The notes beneath the pieces are model-generated. The model ran no database searches. It saw only the letters and a program-made list of their open reading frames with translations, and was not told the DNA's origin. Shown piece by piece: positions 1 through 11,545 of a stretch of DNA of 64,000 nt. Position 1 is the first letter of the stretch. The number at the start of each line of letters is the position of its first letter. The position numbers and the translations under genes were made by a program. This stretch comes from Deroplatys truncata (lineage: Eukaryota > Arthropoda > Insecta > Mantodea > Mantidae), in contig CM060984.1 in NCBI GenBank assembly GCA_030765065.1, positions 83,973,988-84,037,987 on the forward strand. The letters are read 5' to 3'.

Positions 1-1284
1 GGAATGGCAACTCTACAGATGTGGCGAATTCCTCAATGTCTGGATTCTTCTGAAGACTAGATACAAGTTTGTCTTTGGCAAAACCAATCTCACTGTTCCC
101 TCACGGAAGCAAAAATATCCCATTGTTTTTCCTTTTCCAGACCTTGTTCTTCCAATCGTTTAATAGCTGCAGGCAGGTACTTGTAACTATGGACACAGTA
201 TAGTTCTGTCTGCAAATTATGTATTTTCTCCGGTAACAGATGTTGCTGTGCCTTGGAAATTGCACCTGCGTCGGATGGATCCAAAGAAAGCACAAACTTT
301 TAATTTTGTCAAAATTCTCCCACAACATAATACCACACTCAATCCAAGATCCCCAGCGAGTAATGACCGGGAGATTTGGAAGGGGCAGGCCAGTGATTTC
401 CCTGTAGTAAACAACACGGCTCGGAGTTTTCAGTAGAATCTTCTTCAGGGCAGAAATGAATTGATTTGCGATGTCCTATTCGTTCCTTGTGGATTTACAA
501 AACCTGTGAAGGGCATGAGCCAAGCATGTCACATGCTTCGAGTTAGGAAATAAAGATTTCAATTGGTTAACAGCTGAAATCATGTATGGAGCCTGGTCCG
601 TAACCACAAGAAGACGTTTTTCAAACTCGATACCAGTAGGCCAGGTTTTTGGTACAAGTCCATAATGGATTGCATTACAGTACTGGCATTGGCTTTCTGC
701 AGCTCGTACATTTTTAACAACATGGGCTTAACTTTCTCCCCTGCCAAGGGAAAAACTAAAATGTTCAAAACATATCGTTCCATTGAGTCTATGGTTTCAT
801 CTACAATGATTCCCACATCGCAATCAGACACTTTCTCCTTGATTCTTTCTATGGTTTCTTGGTAAACAGGTTCCATGTAGTTTTTTCTTAAAGTACTCTC
901 ATCGGGCATTGACATCTTTGTGTATCTTTCAAGAAATCCCTTGAAGGCTGGATGGTTCACCTTATTGAGTGGAATTCCTGCTTGTGTAAGAGCTGCATAC
1001 AAATCAATGTTTAATTCCTTCAAATGTTGGCTTTTTGAAGAACTCTGTTGAAACGCATTTCGTAATAGAGGTTAACGTGATTTGTTTGCTTGAAGAGTCT
1101 TGTTCATTTGATGCTTAGAGTGGAAATGTGTTGTTTGATGCGATCTCTCTGGTATTTTTCATCTAACAAAATTCCTGAATCACAAATAGAACATCGCATA
1201 ACAGTTCCAGCAGTGTCTATGAAATCTTGTTTGAATTCCTCAGCCAGAACAATAAATCGAGCACTGGACATCTTTGGGATGTAA
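1..1284 (-). pseudogene. CGGBP1-like / hAT-type transposase-derived gene, decayed, runs off left edge
   Basis: Read on the minus strand from an ATG at 1284. An N-terminal zinc-finger-like start (MSSARFIVLAEEF, then CSIC near 1212-1223) loses frame at the following His pair, where one base appears to be missing (about 1108). The best open part is 1023-580 and contains HESTLRKNY-like (PDESTLRKNY) and IIVDETIDS blocks, as in insect CGG-repeat-binding-protein-1-like hAT proteins. Further frames carry HVTCLAHALHRFCK (about 535-495), VITRWGSWIECGIM (about 370-325) and LPEKIHNLQTELY with KYLPAAIKRLEEQGL (about 240-140). At least three frameshifts and an in-frame TAG after the HRFCK block make it non-functional. 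The family is domesticated or mobile hAT-like protein; which one this was cannot be told. Its 3' end is outside the window. Confidence 0.75.
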
Positions 1285-2093
1285 AATCTAGTACTAGTAC
1301 ACTCGTTTGGAGAGCTAACACTAGTTCACTTGCTAACACAATGCGACTGTCACACAACTCACTCTTGCACCCATTCGCTGTCCACATTCTCTTATGCCAG
1401 AATTTTCTCATTCATGCTGGAACTTCAGTCTCAACGATTTCTAGTAGTTTCGAGCAGAACCCAGTCTTAATTCTCGGAACTGCGCGGGTGAGCTTACTAC
1501 CGTCTCTGTGCACCCAGCCTTTGCCTCCACGCAAACAGATGACGTCTCTCACAGTAACAAACTCACATTCACGACAGCAGGCTAATGATTCTGATGGGAT
1601 AGAATCACTCATTGTCAATTGCATTATTGCGGGCTACTTTATAGCGGTAAAGCGAGAGAAGGAGGTTTTCGTCGAACACACAATTATTTTCCATTGTTGC
1701 GGTTGTACGTTCAATTCCCGCGTGGCGTTTACTGAAAGAGGTAGGCTTACTATTCGCAGGTACACAGCAAGCTGAGGAGACGTTAATTGAAAGTTAAAGA
1801 ATAAATTGGAATGAAACTTAAAAGAAAAAAGGGGGGAAAAGGGGATTATGGGCATGGTTGGGATAAAACGGGATAAAGGTGCCAAAAAGGGGTAACGGTT
1901 CCAAAAATGGAAAAAAGGTGCGAGAAAAAATGCCTGTTTTCGCAACTAGAAACAAAATTTCACACTGTGATATCTTTCCGCACAGTTTTAACTTACCCTA
2001 AGAAAAAAGGTGCGCACCTAAAAATCCTAACCTTGCTAATAACTTTCAATGTTGGAAAACATAAGCATTTAAAAGTATCGAAAAAGTAACGTT
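1285..2093. other. Upstream flank of the hAT-like relic; no gene recognised
   Basis: Several ORFs overlap here in different frames but none shows a family motif. From 1808 to 1925 the plus strand is rich in runs of G and A. Near 2010-2045 there is a short stretch (GCACCTAAAAATCCTAACC) that recurs in the same direction near 5496-5540, outside the other arm of the inverted repeat. Confidence 0.4.
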
Positions 2094-2343
2094 GGTTTTT
2101 CTCAAAGTTTTAGACATACTTCGATACTACGGAGAATCGAGAGTATCGAGGTATCGAAGATAGCGGGGTCCCATTCATAATTTTTTTTTACAAATATCTT
2201 ACCTTGTTTGTAAAGGTAGAATCAGACTGCGAGTCAGTTGGGGAGTTTAATGTAATGCCAGCATGTTGCCGTGGTAGCACAATTGATTAGAGCAATGGAC
2301 GAAAACCGTAAGATCAAGATTCAAATCCCAACTACGGCATGGC
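2094..2343 (+). repeat. Left arm of a ~240-bp long inverted repeat
   Basis: Near-perfect reverse complement of 4938-5165. From the outside inwards it holds a block of TCGATAC-type words ending GGGGTCCCAT, a T-rich spacer, and a tRNA-like segment. The left arm has about 20 extra bases relative to the right arm (around 2270-2295). The matching ends abruptly at about 2094 and 5165. It could be the terminal repeat of one 3.1-kb element, or two inverted insertions of the same composite sequence. Confidence 0.8.
2268..2343 (+). repeat. tRNA-like sequence inside the left inverted arm
   Basis: The ends pair like an acceptor stem (GCCGTGG with CTACGGC), there is an A-box-like TGGTAGCACAATTGATTAGAGC and a B-box-like GATTCAAATCCC. 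The right arm carries only the 3' part, having lost the A-box region. It is a SINE head or tRNA pseudogene, not a convincing functional tRNA: the anticodon arm is poor. Confidence 0.5.
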
Positions 2344-2452
2344 ATTTTTCAACCTTGTCCTACACATGGCTTGTGTGATACAACAATTAGTTAGCATCTT
2401 ACCTTATTGCTTTACTGGTAATGAAATTGTGACTCGAGTGACTTTATACAGG

Positions 2453-3083
2453 ATGGACCAAAGTTGAGACTGTACAATATCTCCAAAACTAAGCGTTGTG
2501 CAAAGAAATGTCTTGAATTTCTTTGCTTGATATTATGCAGGAAAGTAAATGCCATTATTCGTGTTTTATTTTGAGGACGTTGTGATGGTCATTTTAGGGT
2601 TAATTTAGTTATTTTTAAATGGGAACCTACCTTTTTAATGTTATTTTCTCACTCGTCATAAAAAACTAAACGTTTATATTAAGCACTTTGCAATCGTTCT
2701 TACATCTATAATAACGAAAACTGAATGGTTATGTATGAAGAGCGTAGTGAGTGGTTGGACCATCCATGGATGTCATTTGAGGGTCAAGTTACGTTTCGTA
2801 ATTGGGAACCAACATTTTTTATTTTGTTTCCTTATTCCTCATCACAAAATAAACAGCTTTTTATAAATCATTTTCTAACGGGAAAACAACATACAAAATG
2901 TAGGTTCCCATTTAAAAACATTAAATTGACCCAAAAAATGACCATCATAACGTTCTCCAAATAAAACACGACTAATGGCATTTACTTTTCCCTATAATAT
3001 CAAGCAACTTTTATTAAATACATTTCTTTCTACAACCCTTAGTTTTTAAGATATTGTAGTCTCAACCCTGCAGAGGACCGTGA
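2453..3083. repeat. Fold-back element with ~175-bp inverted arms
   Basis: 2462-2632 and 2898-3074 are reverse complements with moderate divergence. Shared landmarks are an outer TGAGACT..ACAATATCT start and an inner TTTTAAATGGGAACCTAC. The spacer carries a further imperfect copy of the inner part. No ORF of note. A related outer end (GGACCAAAGCTGCAAAATATCTCC) recurs alone near 37037. Classified only as fold-back/MITE-like. Confidence 0.65.
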
Positions 3084-3728
3084 GGTGACCATGTTTTGGA
3101 TTTGCACGCTTCTGATTTTGGTTTTAGTAGGGCACTCAATTTTGAGTACTTGGATGTGTCACTGAATAAGTTTTGATTTATTATTGAATAATGTGTCCAC
3201 AAGCTAGACGACTTCATTTTCTAGGGCAATTCTTTAATCCAGACTAGCGTTACATTTTCTGAAAGCCATGTTTGGTTTTTCTCCAGTCCATGAGAGTTTT
3301 TCATGTATCTTTCTTGCTACAATAAATTCCTAGTAACATTGAATATTTCCGTTAAAATTTCCGGCGGTGATTTGAAATTAATGTCAGTTTAAAAACCCAT
3401 GCCTACTATTTTGAATTACTGCTTTCAAGACTTGCGGATTGTTAGGCTTCCGAGATTAAACCTTATCGCATGATTGCTGAAAATCGATAGTTGCAGCACC
3501 ATAATAAATAACAGTACTTTAATTTATCTCATTTAGGTACAGTTGCGTCACATCTGATGATCGAATTAATCTACATTATATATTCCTAAAGTCAAATTAT
3601 TAAGTTTAAATTACTTTTCAATACTTTTAATATTCAATGATTTTCAGGTTTGCTGAATACACTTTAATACAAACATTGGATTTAAATACATAGTTTTCTC
3701 TGATGTATGCTTTTTAGTAGTTATTTTG
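3084..3728. other. No feature recognised
   Basis: AT-rich sequence between the fold-back element and a SINE. No family motif seen in any frame. Confidence 0.4.
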
Positions 3729-4028
3729 TCCTCCGTGGTGTAGTGGTTACCATGCTAGCCTCTAGTTCCCGAGGTAGCGGGCTCCAACCCGACAGAGAGC
3801 GATGGATTTTTTCGGGTGTAAACATCCTTAGCATGGCTTCTTCGGAAGTGAAGTAAAGACGGTGGTCCCGTGTCGTAAATTTACGGCACGTACAAGAACC
3901 TCAAGCCTGATAAAGAGGGCTCTGAGCAAAATTACCAGTCTTTCACGCCCAATATAGAATGGGACTCTAAGCACCAGAGTGGTTAAAGAACGCCCATAAA
4001 TAAGTACAACCCAATTCATTCATTCATT
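3729..4028 (+). repeat. SINE family A, copy 1 (tRNA-derived)
   Basis: The tRNA-like head begins TCCTCCGTGGTGTAGTGG (A box) and has a mutated B box GGGCTCCAACCC. The body includes GATGGATTTTTTCGG, a long TTTACGGCACGTA-type block, and ends GTTAAAGAACGCCCATAAAT plus a CATT-rich tail. Same family at 60326-60642 (plus) and 63492-63775 (minus), which fixes the family and its ends. Confidence 0.85.
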
Positions 4029-4937
4029 TCAAGCATTAAAAATGACATTATTTTCAAACAATAATGAAAGTATGTATAGTAGCAAAGATTATGTGTAAGT
4101 ATGTAAACATTTGTTTACTCAATAATCTCTCATTAAATATTGTAACTGGCATTTCAGTATCTTGGAGAAACTGAGTAGAAACCTACGAATTACACTTTAC
4201 ACATGAAAAGCTACCTATTTCAGCCATCTGTTGAGATATTAAAATTTTACGAACTTCTCTCTGTTTAGACTATGGCATACTTTTATGCACATTAAACATC
4301 TCAATCTACCCGATAGTATCAATTATTATCTTTCACGACCGGTTACCCATTTTATCTCCTTTATGCAAATGCTTTAAAATGTAATTAATAAATTTGGTTT
4401 TCAAGAGAGTATCAAATAAAAGTGGATTGAAGTATAGAAAATATGTCTTTTGGTTAAAATTTATAAAATTTATTAAAGTTATTTCAGCTTATTTTCCGAG
4501 AGTGTCAAGCACAAAATGCCACTCAGATTATACCATATATAAAGGAAATTGAAATTTTCTGCCAAAAAGACTTAACAGAAGCAAATTTAGCTTTACGCAC
4601 ATTGTTTAGGACGGAACACATTTTCAGAGGAAGCGAGTGTATGCAGTATGGCAGATTCATTTTTAGCTTTCCCTGAGTACACAACCGCGGTGCGTTGTTG
4701 ATCTGATCGAAAACAATAGAGGAGCGACCTGTAAAGAATCGCTAATGCGATATCAGTGTCCAGTTTCCGAATTCTTACAACACGTCTTCGGCAAACAAGT
4801 GTCCAGCATATCTTCACGGATCACAACAGAAAATGCTAGATTGTGGGGAAATTTATCAAACTTGCGCTTCAGGATACAGCAATCACGAAGTCCTCATTCA
4901 AAGACAAATAAGACAATATAATGTCTTACATTCACAC
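4029..4937. other. No feature recognised
   Basis: AT-rich sequence between the SINE and the right inverted arm. The small ORF near 4593-4817 on the minus strand has no recognisable motif. Confidence 0.4.
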
Positions 4938-5165
4938 AATGCAATGCCGTAGTTGGGATTTGAATCTTGATCTTACGGTTTTCGTCCATTGCTTTAATGC
5001 TGGCATTACATTAAACTCCCCAACTGACTCAAAGTCTGATTCTACCTTTACAAACAAGGTAAGATATTTGTAAAAATTTTATGGATGGGACCCCGCTATC
5101 TTCGATACCTCGATACTCTCGATTCTCCGTAGTATCGAAGTATGTCTAAATCTTTGAGAAAAACC
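4938..5165 (-). repeat. Right arm of the ~240-bp long inverted repeat
   Basis: Reverse complement of 2094-2343, differing by a few substitutions and by lacking the A-box side of the tRNA-like segment. The block GGATGGGACCCCGC followed by repeated TCGATAC words resembles a hAT-type terminus. Confidence 0.8.
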
Positions 5166-6255
5166 CCAAAATTATATGACAGATTTGTAGTTCCTTGACA
5201 TAGAAGCAACATAAGATTGTTTTTTGAAAAATGCATCATGTGTTGCATTTTGCATATACCCATAATTTTATATTTTGAAAAATAATAACTTGAAAACTAA
5301 TTAAGATTTTGGATTAAAATTCACAAAACAATTATATCTAAAGAAGACTGTCGTGTGGTTAAAATTTCAGCCCAATTGAATGGATAGTTTGGAAAATAGC
5401 AATTTCAATTGTGCATCCCCTTAAATAAACCAGCACTTTATTGTCCCTATTTTCATCTTATTTGAGCACCTTTTCCCTTCCTTTCTTCATTTGAAATTTG
5501 CACCTAAATATCCTAACCCTGGTTATTACGTTTAACTTTATGCTAGATAAGGAATGAAAGGAGTCGAGACCTCACGTTATTGTCTCGCACGTGTCTCCAA
5601 AGAGTTGCTGGATTATAGGTCTTGATAGACCTTGACTGCGAAGAGTCCATAGACTCTTGTGACTAAACGAAAACTTGCAAAACAATGGGGGAAGGAGTAG
5701 AGGTACATATATAACATGCAGCGTTAACTGAGTTGTGAATGAAGCTGCTGACGTTTTTGAAATAGTCTGGCTCGGTGACTCATTCTCAGCCATTACATTT
5801 ACCTACACCGGTCACCGAAATCTGTGAATCCAGCAGAAACAAATCGCAACTTATGACATGAGGTAATATAGCATATGAATTATCGATTCTTTCAACAATG
5901 TTCGTATTTTTAAACAAAAAATGTTTGATTCTTATAATGTATCTCTACATTTCATATAATACTTCCTTGATTTTTTTCTCCAAAAGATTAATTGTGCCTA
6001 ATGTGACTTTGTATTAAACATGTATATGCTAATCTATGATGTGTGCAGTAGAGCGGCTTAATCCATTAATTTACTGTGTTTCCGTGTATATATGGCAAAT
6101 TGCTTATACCCGGATGAAAATACATACATATATATGTTGTGATTGTGAAACCGTAGAATGGTGTAACATACACATTATTTTTAGTTGTTTGAGCTTCATG
6201 TAAAATATATGTTGGTTTATATTTTCAAGCTTGTAGAATAAAGAAGAATTGCTAG
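5166..6255. other. No feature recognised
   Basis: AT-rich. It contains the 5496-5540 stretch resembling 2010-2045 and a more G+C-balanced patch at 5560-5830 with a 73-codon minus-strand ORF of unknown nature. Confidence 0.35.
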
Positions 6256-7156
6256 TTACTTTCTCTACTACGTATAGTAAGTAGGGGAAGTATTGTATTC
6301 CACCCAAAAATTCGGTACCGAGATCTCACCGGAAATATATGTTTTGAGACCCCCTGAATCCAAAAAAAGCATTTTTGGAAACATGTCCGTGTGTGTGTCT
6401 GTGTGTCTGTGAACAGCATAACTCGGAACGAACAGTCGGATAAACACCAAACTTGGTATTTAGGTTCAGTATCTTCCAGAGATGCGACACGAAGGTTTTC
6501 AAGAAAATCCCCCACCCCAGATTACCCTTTACATGGAAGATTTTTCGAAAATTTTAATTTTCTCAAAAATGGCTCTAACGATTTTGATTAAAATAACATA
6601 TGTTTAAGATATTTTAATGAAAAATAAAATGTATATCTTGAATTTTCTGGGAATGTCTCCAAAAGTATTCTTCATTGTGAACGACTTTTGCATAACTGGT
6701 AAACCATAAGAGATAGACAAAGATTTACTACACAAAAAATGTAGTGCACGTTAAAATAAACAATTTATGTCTTATACATTATTTTTGTTGAATGAACCAT
6801 TTTCGAGATATTGCTTGTTATACCCTTAAATTTTTCAATACTTATTTTCTCAAATGGGAATTCATTCTTCATTTTCTTGTCTTGGATATGCAAAGAGTAT
6901 TAATCTGTGGGAAAGGGAATGGTGCTGCACCTAGCAACCAGCTATTAAGAGATATGTATGTGCTTAAAGGCTACTGTATTTCCAAATTGCCCTTGTAAAT
7001 ATATATTCCCCTTACATCTACAAGAAAATTAGCAATAAGATAGACTCTGCAAATGTTTATCTCGATTAACATGAAGTAGATGGAGAATAAGCGTTTGTAA
7101 AAATAGTTTGTACAAGAGTAGAGAAAGTCATGTGAGTGAACACATCAGATTTTTTT
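6256..7156 (+). repeat. R1 dispersed repeat, full-length copy (plus)
   Basis: Reference copy. It starts TTACTTTCTCTACTACGTA, where TACTTTCTCTACT can pair with AAGTAGGGGAAGTA just downstream to form a hairpin. It continues through a GTGTGTCTGTG tract at about 6390-6412 and ends GAGTAGAGAAAGTCATGTG .. ACATCAGATTTTT. The small ORFs crossing it are not conserved as reading frames between copies. Near-identical copies lie on the minus strand at 23979-24926, 40944-41833, 48493-49405 and 55026-55946. Non-autonomous; class unassigned. Confidence 0.85.
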
Positions 7157-8199
7157 TTTGTTTTTCTATGGATAGAGAATCCTTTAAAACCCAGCTTTCA
7201 GCACAAAATATAGTTATATAAAAAAGAAGCAAAGAAATTATTATTATTAATATCGTCACTAGTATTAGTCTTGACTAACAGTAAAAGCTATATAACCTGT
7301 GGCATTATCAAGAGAAAAAATTGCTGCCATTTGGAGAATATCAAACAGGAAACATTTCGGAATTAGCATACAACAAAAAAATTGGTTACATGCGTTTATA
7401 TACAGAGCGCTACTAATAAGAACATACACTTTTGTATAAAGTAAGTATCGGTACTCAAAAATCAGTATCAGTATCGAGTATCGAGAAACAGTGGTATCGC
7501 CCCATCACTAAAAAATTTAAAAGTTAGAAATTTAATTATGGTTGAAAAACAGTAGTATGCGACTTACCTATAATGGTTATTATGATGCTCTTAAGAAAAG
7601 TATGAAATTCGTTTACGCTCGTTTCATAAAACTGATCGCGTCTTAATTAATACCATTTTATGCTCGGTACCTGTTATTGATGGTCTGAATCCAGAATAGA
7701 TTATTATGCTACAAGTGGCAATTTATTTTGCTGTAGGGCTTTCATAAAACGAGCCGAAGGTTTAATTTTATATTATTAAGAGCAAAAATATCATCTTTTT
7801 AACATTTACATTATACATTATTTTTAGCCATCACTTTGCTTTTTAAATAAACTACCTCAAAATATTAATTCTTCAATTTATATTAAATATACTCTGCCAT
7901 TGCACACATCGCAAAACGTTTGCAATTGTTTTAATATAAAGACGTATGGCACACAAGGAGAATTGCTTTATCTCAGGGAACGCCTCCCGATTGTTGAATA
8001 TAAAATTAGTAATACCCTAGTTTACGGCCTGATTTATCTACCGCTTGAGGAATTTAAAATAGGTATTACATTTTGAAATATGTACTTTGAATCCACTTAA
8101 GAAGATCTAATGACCATCTGATTTGCATAAAAATAAACGTTAGTAACATTAAAGTGTTGTGTTATTATGACACTACTGAGTGAATGTTGTATATACACG
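7157..8199. other. AT-rich stretch with an isolated hAT-like terminus
   Basis: At 7441-7510, repeated GTATCGAGTATCGAG words lead into GGTATCGCCCCATCACTA. On the minus strand this reads TAGTGATGGGGCGATACC, a plausible hAT-type end. No partner end or transposase was identified. The remainder shows nothing recognisable. Confidence 0.4.
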
Positions 8200-8693
8200 G
8201 GTTATACAACGGAGAGGAACACCTCGCGCACTGCGACCTACAGAGATATATTGTGGCTACTATCCCCTAAGAGGAAGGGATGAACTGAAGGATCTACAGG
8301 AGGCTACAGGCCGCAGGTAGATACCCACAGAGAAGCGCGGAAGTCCCTGACAGTTCAGGCTCAAAGACCCCTCCCACTGCTGGAGTCGCCTAGAAGAGGC
8401 GATGAACGACCCGTGGACCAAGTAGCCCTCTAGTGTCCATGGAAAATATTCTTTCCTTTGAGCAAGCTTCCACTCATTCCGTCCGGCACCTTCACACGCC
8501 ACGAAACCTGACAAATGGAAAGGAAACGGAATGAAAGGGAAATGGTGGAAAGGAAATCCTGGTAGATGGTAATCACCCCAGTATTCGCCTACCGACCAAG
8601 GGAAATCACGAAAAATCCAGGGTCAGGGTGGGCAGTCGCCGGGAACTGAACCCGGGACCTCTGTATGTGAGCTTCTTACGTACTGCTCGGTGA
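8200..8693 (-). repeat. SINE family C copy (tRNA-derived), minus strand
   Basis: Read on the minus strand, the head is at 8693 (CCGAGCAGTACG) and the B box is GGGTTCAGTTCCC. The body includes TTTCCATTTGTCAGG and GTTCATCGCCTC. The same body occurs at 46349-46806 on the minus strand. Both copies end at a GGGTTATACA block, which fixes the 3' end. Confidence 0.8.
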
Positions 8694-9112
8694 ATAACTG
8701 GTAAATCATAAGAGATAAATAAATAAAAAATTACTAGGTACTCGTATATGAAAAATGTACATCTCCTTAAAATACCTTCAAATAATGTTTTGTAGTATTA
8801 ACCATTTCTGATGTATTCGTTCTTATTGATTTGAAATGTCGATTACTATATGTACATTTTTGAAGTGTTGACAATAATCAGTTGCTTCTCGCAATAGCAT
8901 ACAAAGAGTCTAGAATTTCAAAGCCGGCGCATAGCATATTTGACTGTTGCTTCAGCCTTGTGTATTTCCCTTTGTACCTGCAATGACGTATGTAACAAAA
9001 CTATGTCATTGGTTAACATTAAGAGATAGAAGCAATGTTTTGTAAGAATGCTTTGGCAATAAACAACGATAGTGGCTATAGAAAGTCATGTGAATGCAAC
9101 ACAGATTTGTTG
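8694..9112 (+). repeat. R1 3' part, degenerate (plus)
   Basis: Follows the R1 order: ATAACTGGTAAATCATAAGAGATA, GAATTTCAAAGCC, TTGACTGTTGCTTC, TATAGAAAGTCATGTGAATGCAACACAG. The SINE at 8200-8693 abuts it and may have replaced its 5' half. Confidence 0.7.
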
Positions 9113-9729
9113 ATAACCGTGAAATGATAGTAGGCAGAAAAAATCGTGCACTACACTGGATATATTTTTTTAACATTAATAAATATAATCAAAAGTGATG
9201 GTATATTTTACTGGTAAACATGATCAACTTGTGTACGGGTGACGCTAGGAAGATACTCAACCAGGTCCGTTCAGTCGCAGTTTGTACGCAAACTGTTCAA
9301 ACAACTCTGGAGATACAAATTGAAATTTACATATGCTCACCGGTTTAACATAACCTGGTAGACTGTGTAGAATTAGAAATACAATTATGAAAGTAGCAGC
9401 TCATCTTCAAGTGACCCTGAAAAGCAGAATTATGTCTCTCTCTCTTTCTATCTCGCTATGTCCCGGGTTGTTGAATCTGACAAAATGTCAAGGTGCTGGG
9501 AGGTAAAGGGCAGTCAATACATGCCACAATTACAGTGCCGAGTCTGCCTTTCTCGACAAAAGCTGCAAGGAAATCGGAACCAAGCTTTCAAGTCACTCCA
9601 CCCCTTTACTACACAATAATGTCAATAACGGCGTCTGTCGTGCCGTTTGGTTCACCAGCTTTCACAACATACAAAGTATTCCGTGTGCTTGATGATAATC
9701 TCTCCAACCAAAACTAAATCCAATACAAC
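9113..9729. other. No feature recognised
   Basis: Contains a 74-codon plus-strand ORF (9493-9717) in more G+C-balanced sequence. I do not recognise it; it could be a remnant of an exon or of a transposon. Confidence 0.35.

Positions 9730-9801
<72 letters not shown>
9730..9801. repeat. (TTA)n microsatellite
   Basis: About 24 uninterrupted TTA units. Confidence 0.98.
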
Positions 9802-9803
<2 letters not shown>

Positions 9804-9974
9804 TGAGGCTCGGCGAACAATAACGTTCATGTTTTTGCGGCAAAATTATTTTCCATTAACTTGTAGGCATATGTAACAATTTCTGTAGTAAAAAAAAGCT
9901 TTCAATAAAATTAAATTTTCCCCTAGAAGGCGAATGTCACAATATTTTATTTTCTCTAGCACTTAGCTTTAGGT

Positions 9975-10505
9975 ATATAGAGGATTCCACTCTAAATGGA
10001 GATTTCGCCGCTGGAAATACACATATTGCGGGCCCCAGAGTTAGTATTCAAGTGCAGTACCTTCCAAAAATGCGACACGAAGATTTTTAAGAAATCCCTC
10101 CAGCCCTACCAGTCAAACGGAAAATGTTTCCTTATATTTGATTTTCTGAAAATCTGTAATCAAATGACGTCTAAATATTTTAATTAAAATACCGCATTAA
10201 GACGTTTATATAAATAAAATGTACATCCTGAAACTTCTGAGAATAGGCTCTGAAGTCCGCTTCATTCGAAATAATTTTGTATAACTGGTGAACCAGAAGA
10301 GATAGACAAAACTTACTGTATAGAAAACAGTACAGAAAACTTTGAAACACACAATTTATCTCAAATAATTTTTTGTTGCTTCATCCATTTCCGAGATAAC
10401 CATTGTCATTGGTTTAAATTCTTCAATACTTTGTCAGTTCGTGAAGTCTTGTCACCATGCAGATGTTTCTAGTGATGTCAAGGAACGAGCACAGAATTCG
10501 AAATC
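9975..10505 (+). repeat. R1, degenerate copy (plus)
   Basis: R1 landmarks in order: GATTCCACTC, GATTTCGCCG, CCTTCCAAAAATGCGACACG, TTTTAATTAAAATACCG, GTATAACTGGTGAACC, ATTTCCGAGATAACC. The hairpin end and the CA tract are lost. Confidence 0.7.
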
Positions 10506-10755
10506 AAATGGTCAGTAATTACATACATACGTAGTAATTGACTTACAATAACTATGATTTCTTTGAATAATTTAGCAATATATTCCCATAAAAATAAGGT
10601 AATTCTGTCTGTTTCCTCACTGTATTTAGGTTTGTTTCGTCAAAGAGAGCGTGTATTTATTGTACTACTCATCTATAAAGGGCACCAATATCGATTCTTT
10701 AGTGACTTTGTATTTATTTACCATTTTGATAACTTGATTTACATATTTACCTATT

Positions 10756-11545
10756 TTTACTTTCTCTACTACGTATACTAGGTAGGGGAAGTATAGCTTT
10801 CCACGCAAAAATTCGCTACCGAGATTTCACCGAAAATACACGCTTAATAAACAAAAACATTTCTAGAAAAATGTCCGTGTGTGTGTGTGTCTGTAAACAT
10901 CAGTGTTTTAAGAGATCTACATTTTTTATGTAGTAAAATTTTGTTTATCTCTTGCGGTTTACCACTTATGCAAAACTCGTTCAGAATGAAGAGGAATTTT
11001 GGGGACATCCCCAGAAAATTCAAGATATACATTTTATTTGCCACAAAAATGTCTTAAACATATGATACTTTAATCAAAATCGTTAGAGCCGTTTTTGAGA
11101 AAATAAATTTTTTTGAAAAGTGTTCCATATAAGGGGTGTTTTGGGGTGGGGGATTTTCTTGAAAACTTTCATGTCGCATCCCTGGAACATATTGAACCTA
11201 AATACCAAGTTTGGTGTTTATCCGACTTTTCATTTTTGAGTTATGCTGTTCACAGACACACAAGGCATACACACGACATGTTTCCAAAAATGTTTTATTC
11301 TTTTTATGTCCTGGACATGCCAAGAGAATGCAATGCTCCACATAGCAACCAGCTCTTAAAAGATTTGATTATTGCTTAAAGCCTACCATATTCCCCTTCC
11401 ATCTACAAGAAAATTAGTAATAAGATAGAGTCTGCAAATGTTTATCTCGATTAACATGAAGTAGATGGAGAATAAGTGTTTGTAAAAATAGTTTGTACAA
11501 GAGTAGAGAAAGTCATGTGAGTGTAACACATTAGATTTTTTTATG
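10756..11545 (+). repeat. R1 copy with inverted internal segment
   Basis: Both outer parts read in plus orientation (10756-10897 and about 11290-11545), but 10900-11288 reads in minus orientation, from the GATCTACATTTTTTATGTAG block to GACATGTTTCCAAAAATG. The left breakpoint lies at the GTGTGTGTGTCTGT tract and the right one at CACAGACACACAAGG, so the CA/TG tract appears at both edges. The sequence around the ATGTCCGTG word is present twice, once in each orientation. Confidence 0.8.

Noticed and set aside
1227..1775. 182-codon plus-strand ORF
   Set aside because: Overlaps the antisense of the hAT-like relic's 5' end; no motif in this frame.
3729..3800. tRNA genes at SINE heads (also 19662, 31836, 42571, 60326)
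   Set aside because: A and B boxes are present but stems are poor, and each is followed by a SINE body shared with other copies or a typical tail.
11113..11379. Peptides such as GDFLENLRVASLEDTEPKYQ seen at several loci
   Set aside because: They come from the same R1 segment in different copies; frames break differently in each copy, as expected for non-coding repeat DNA.
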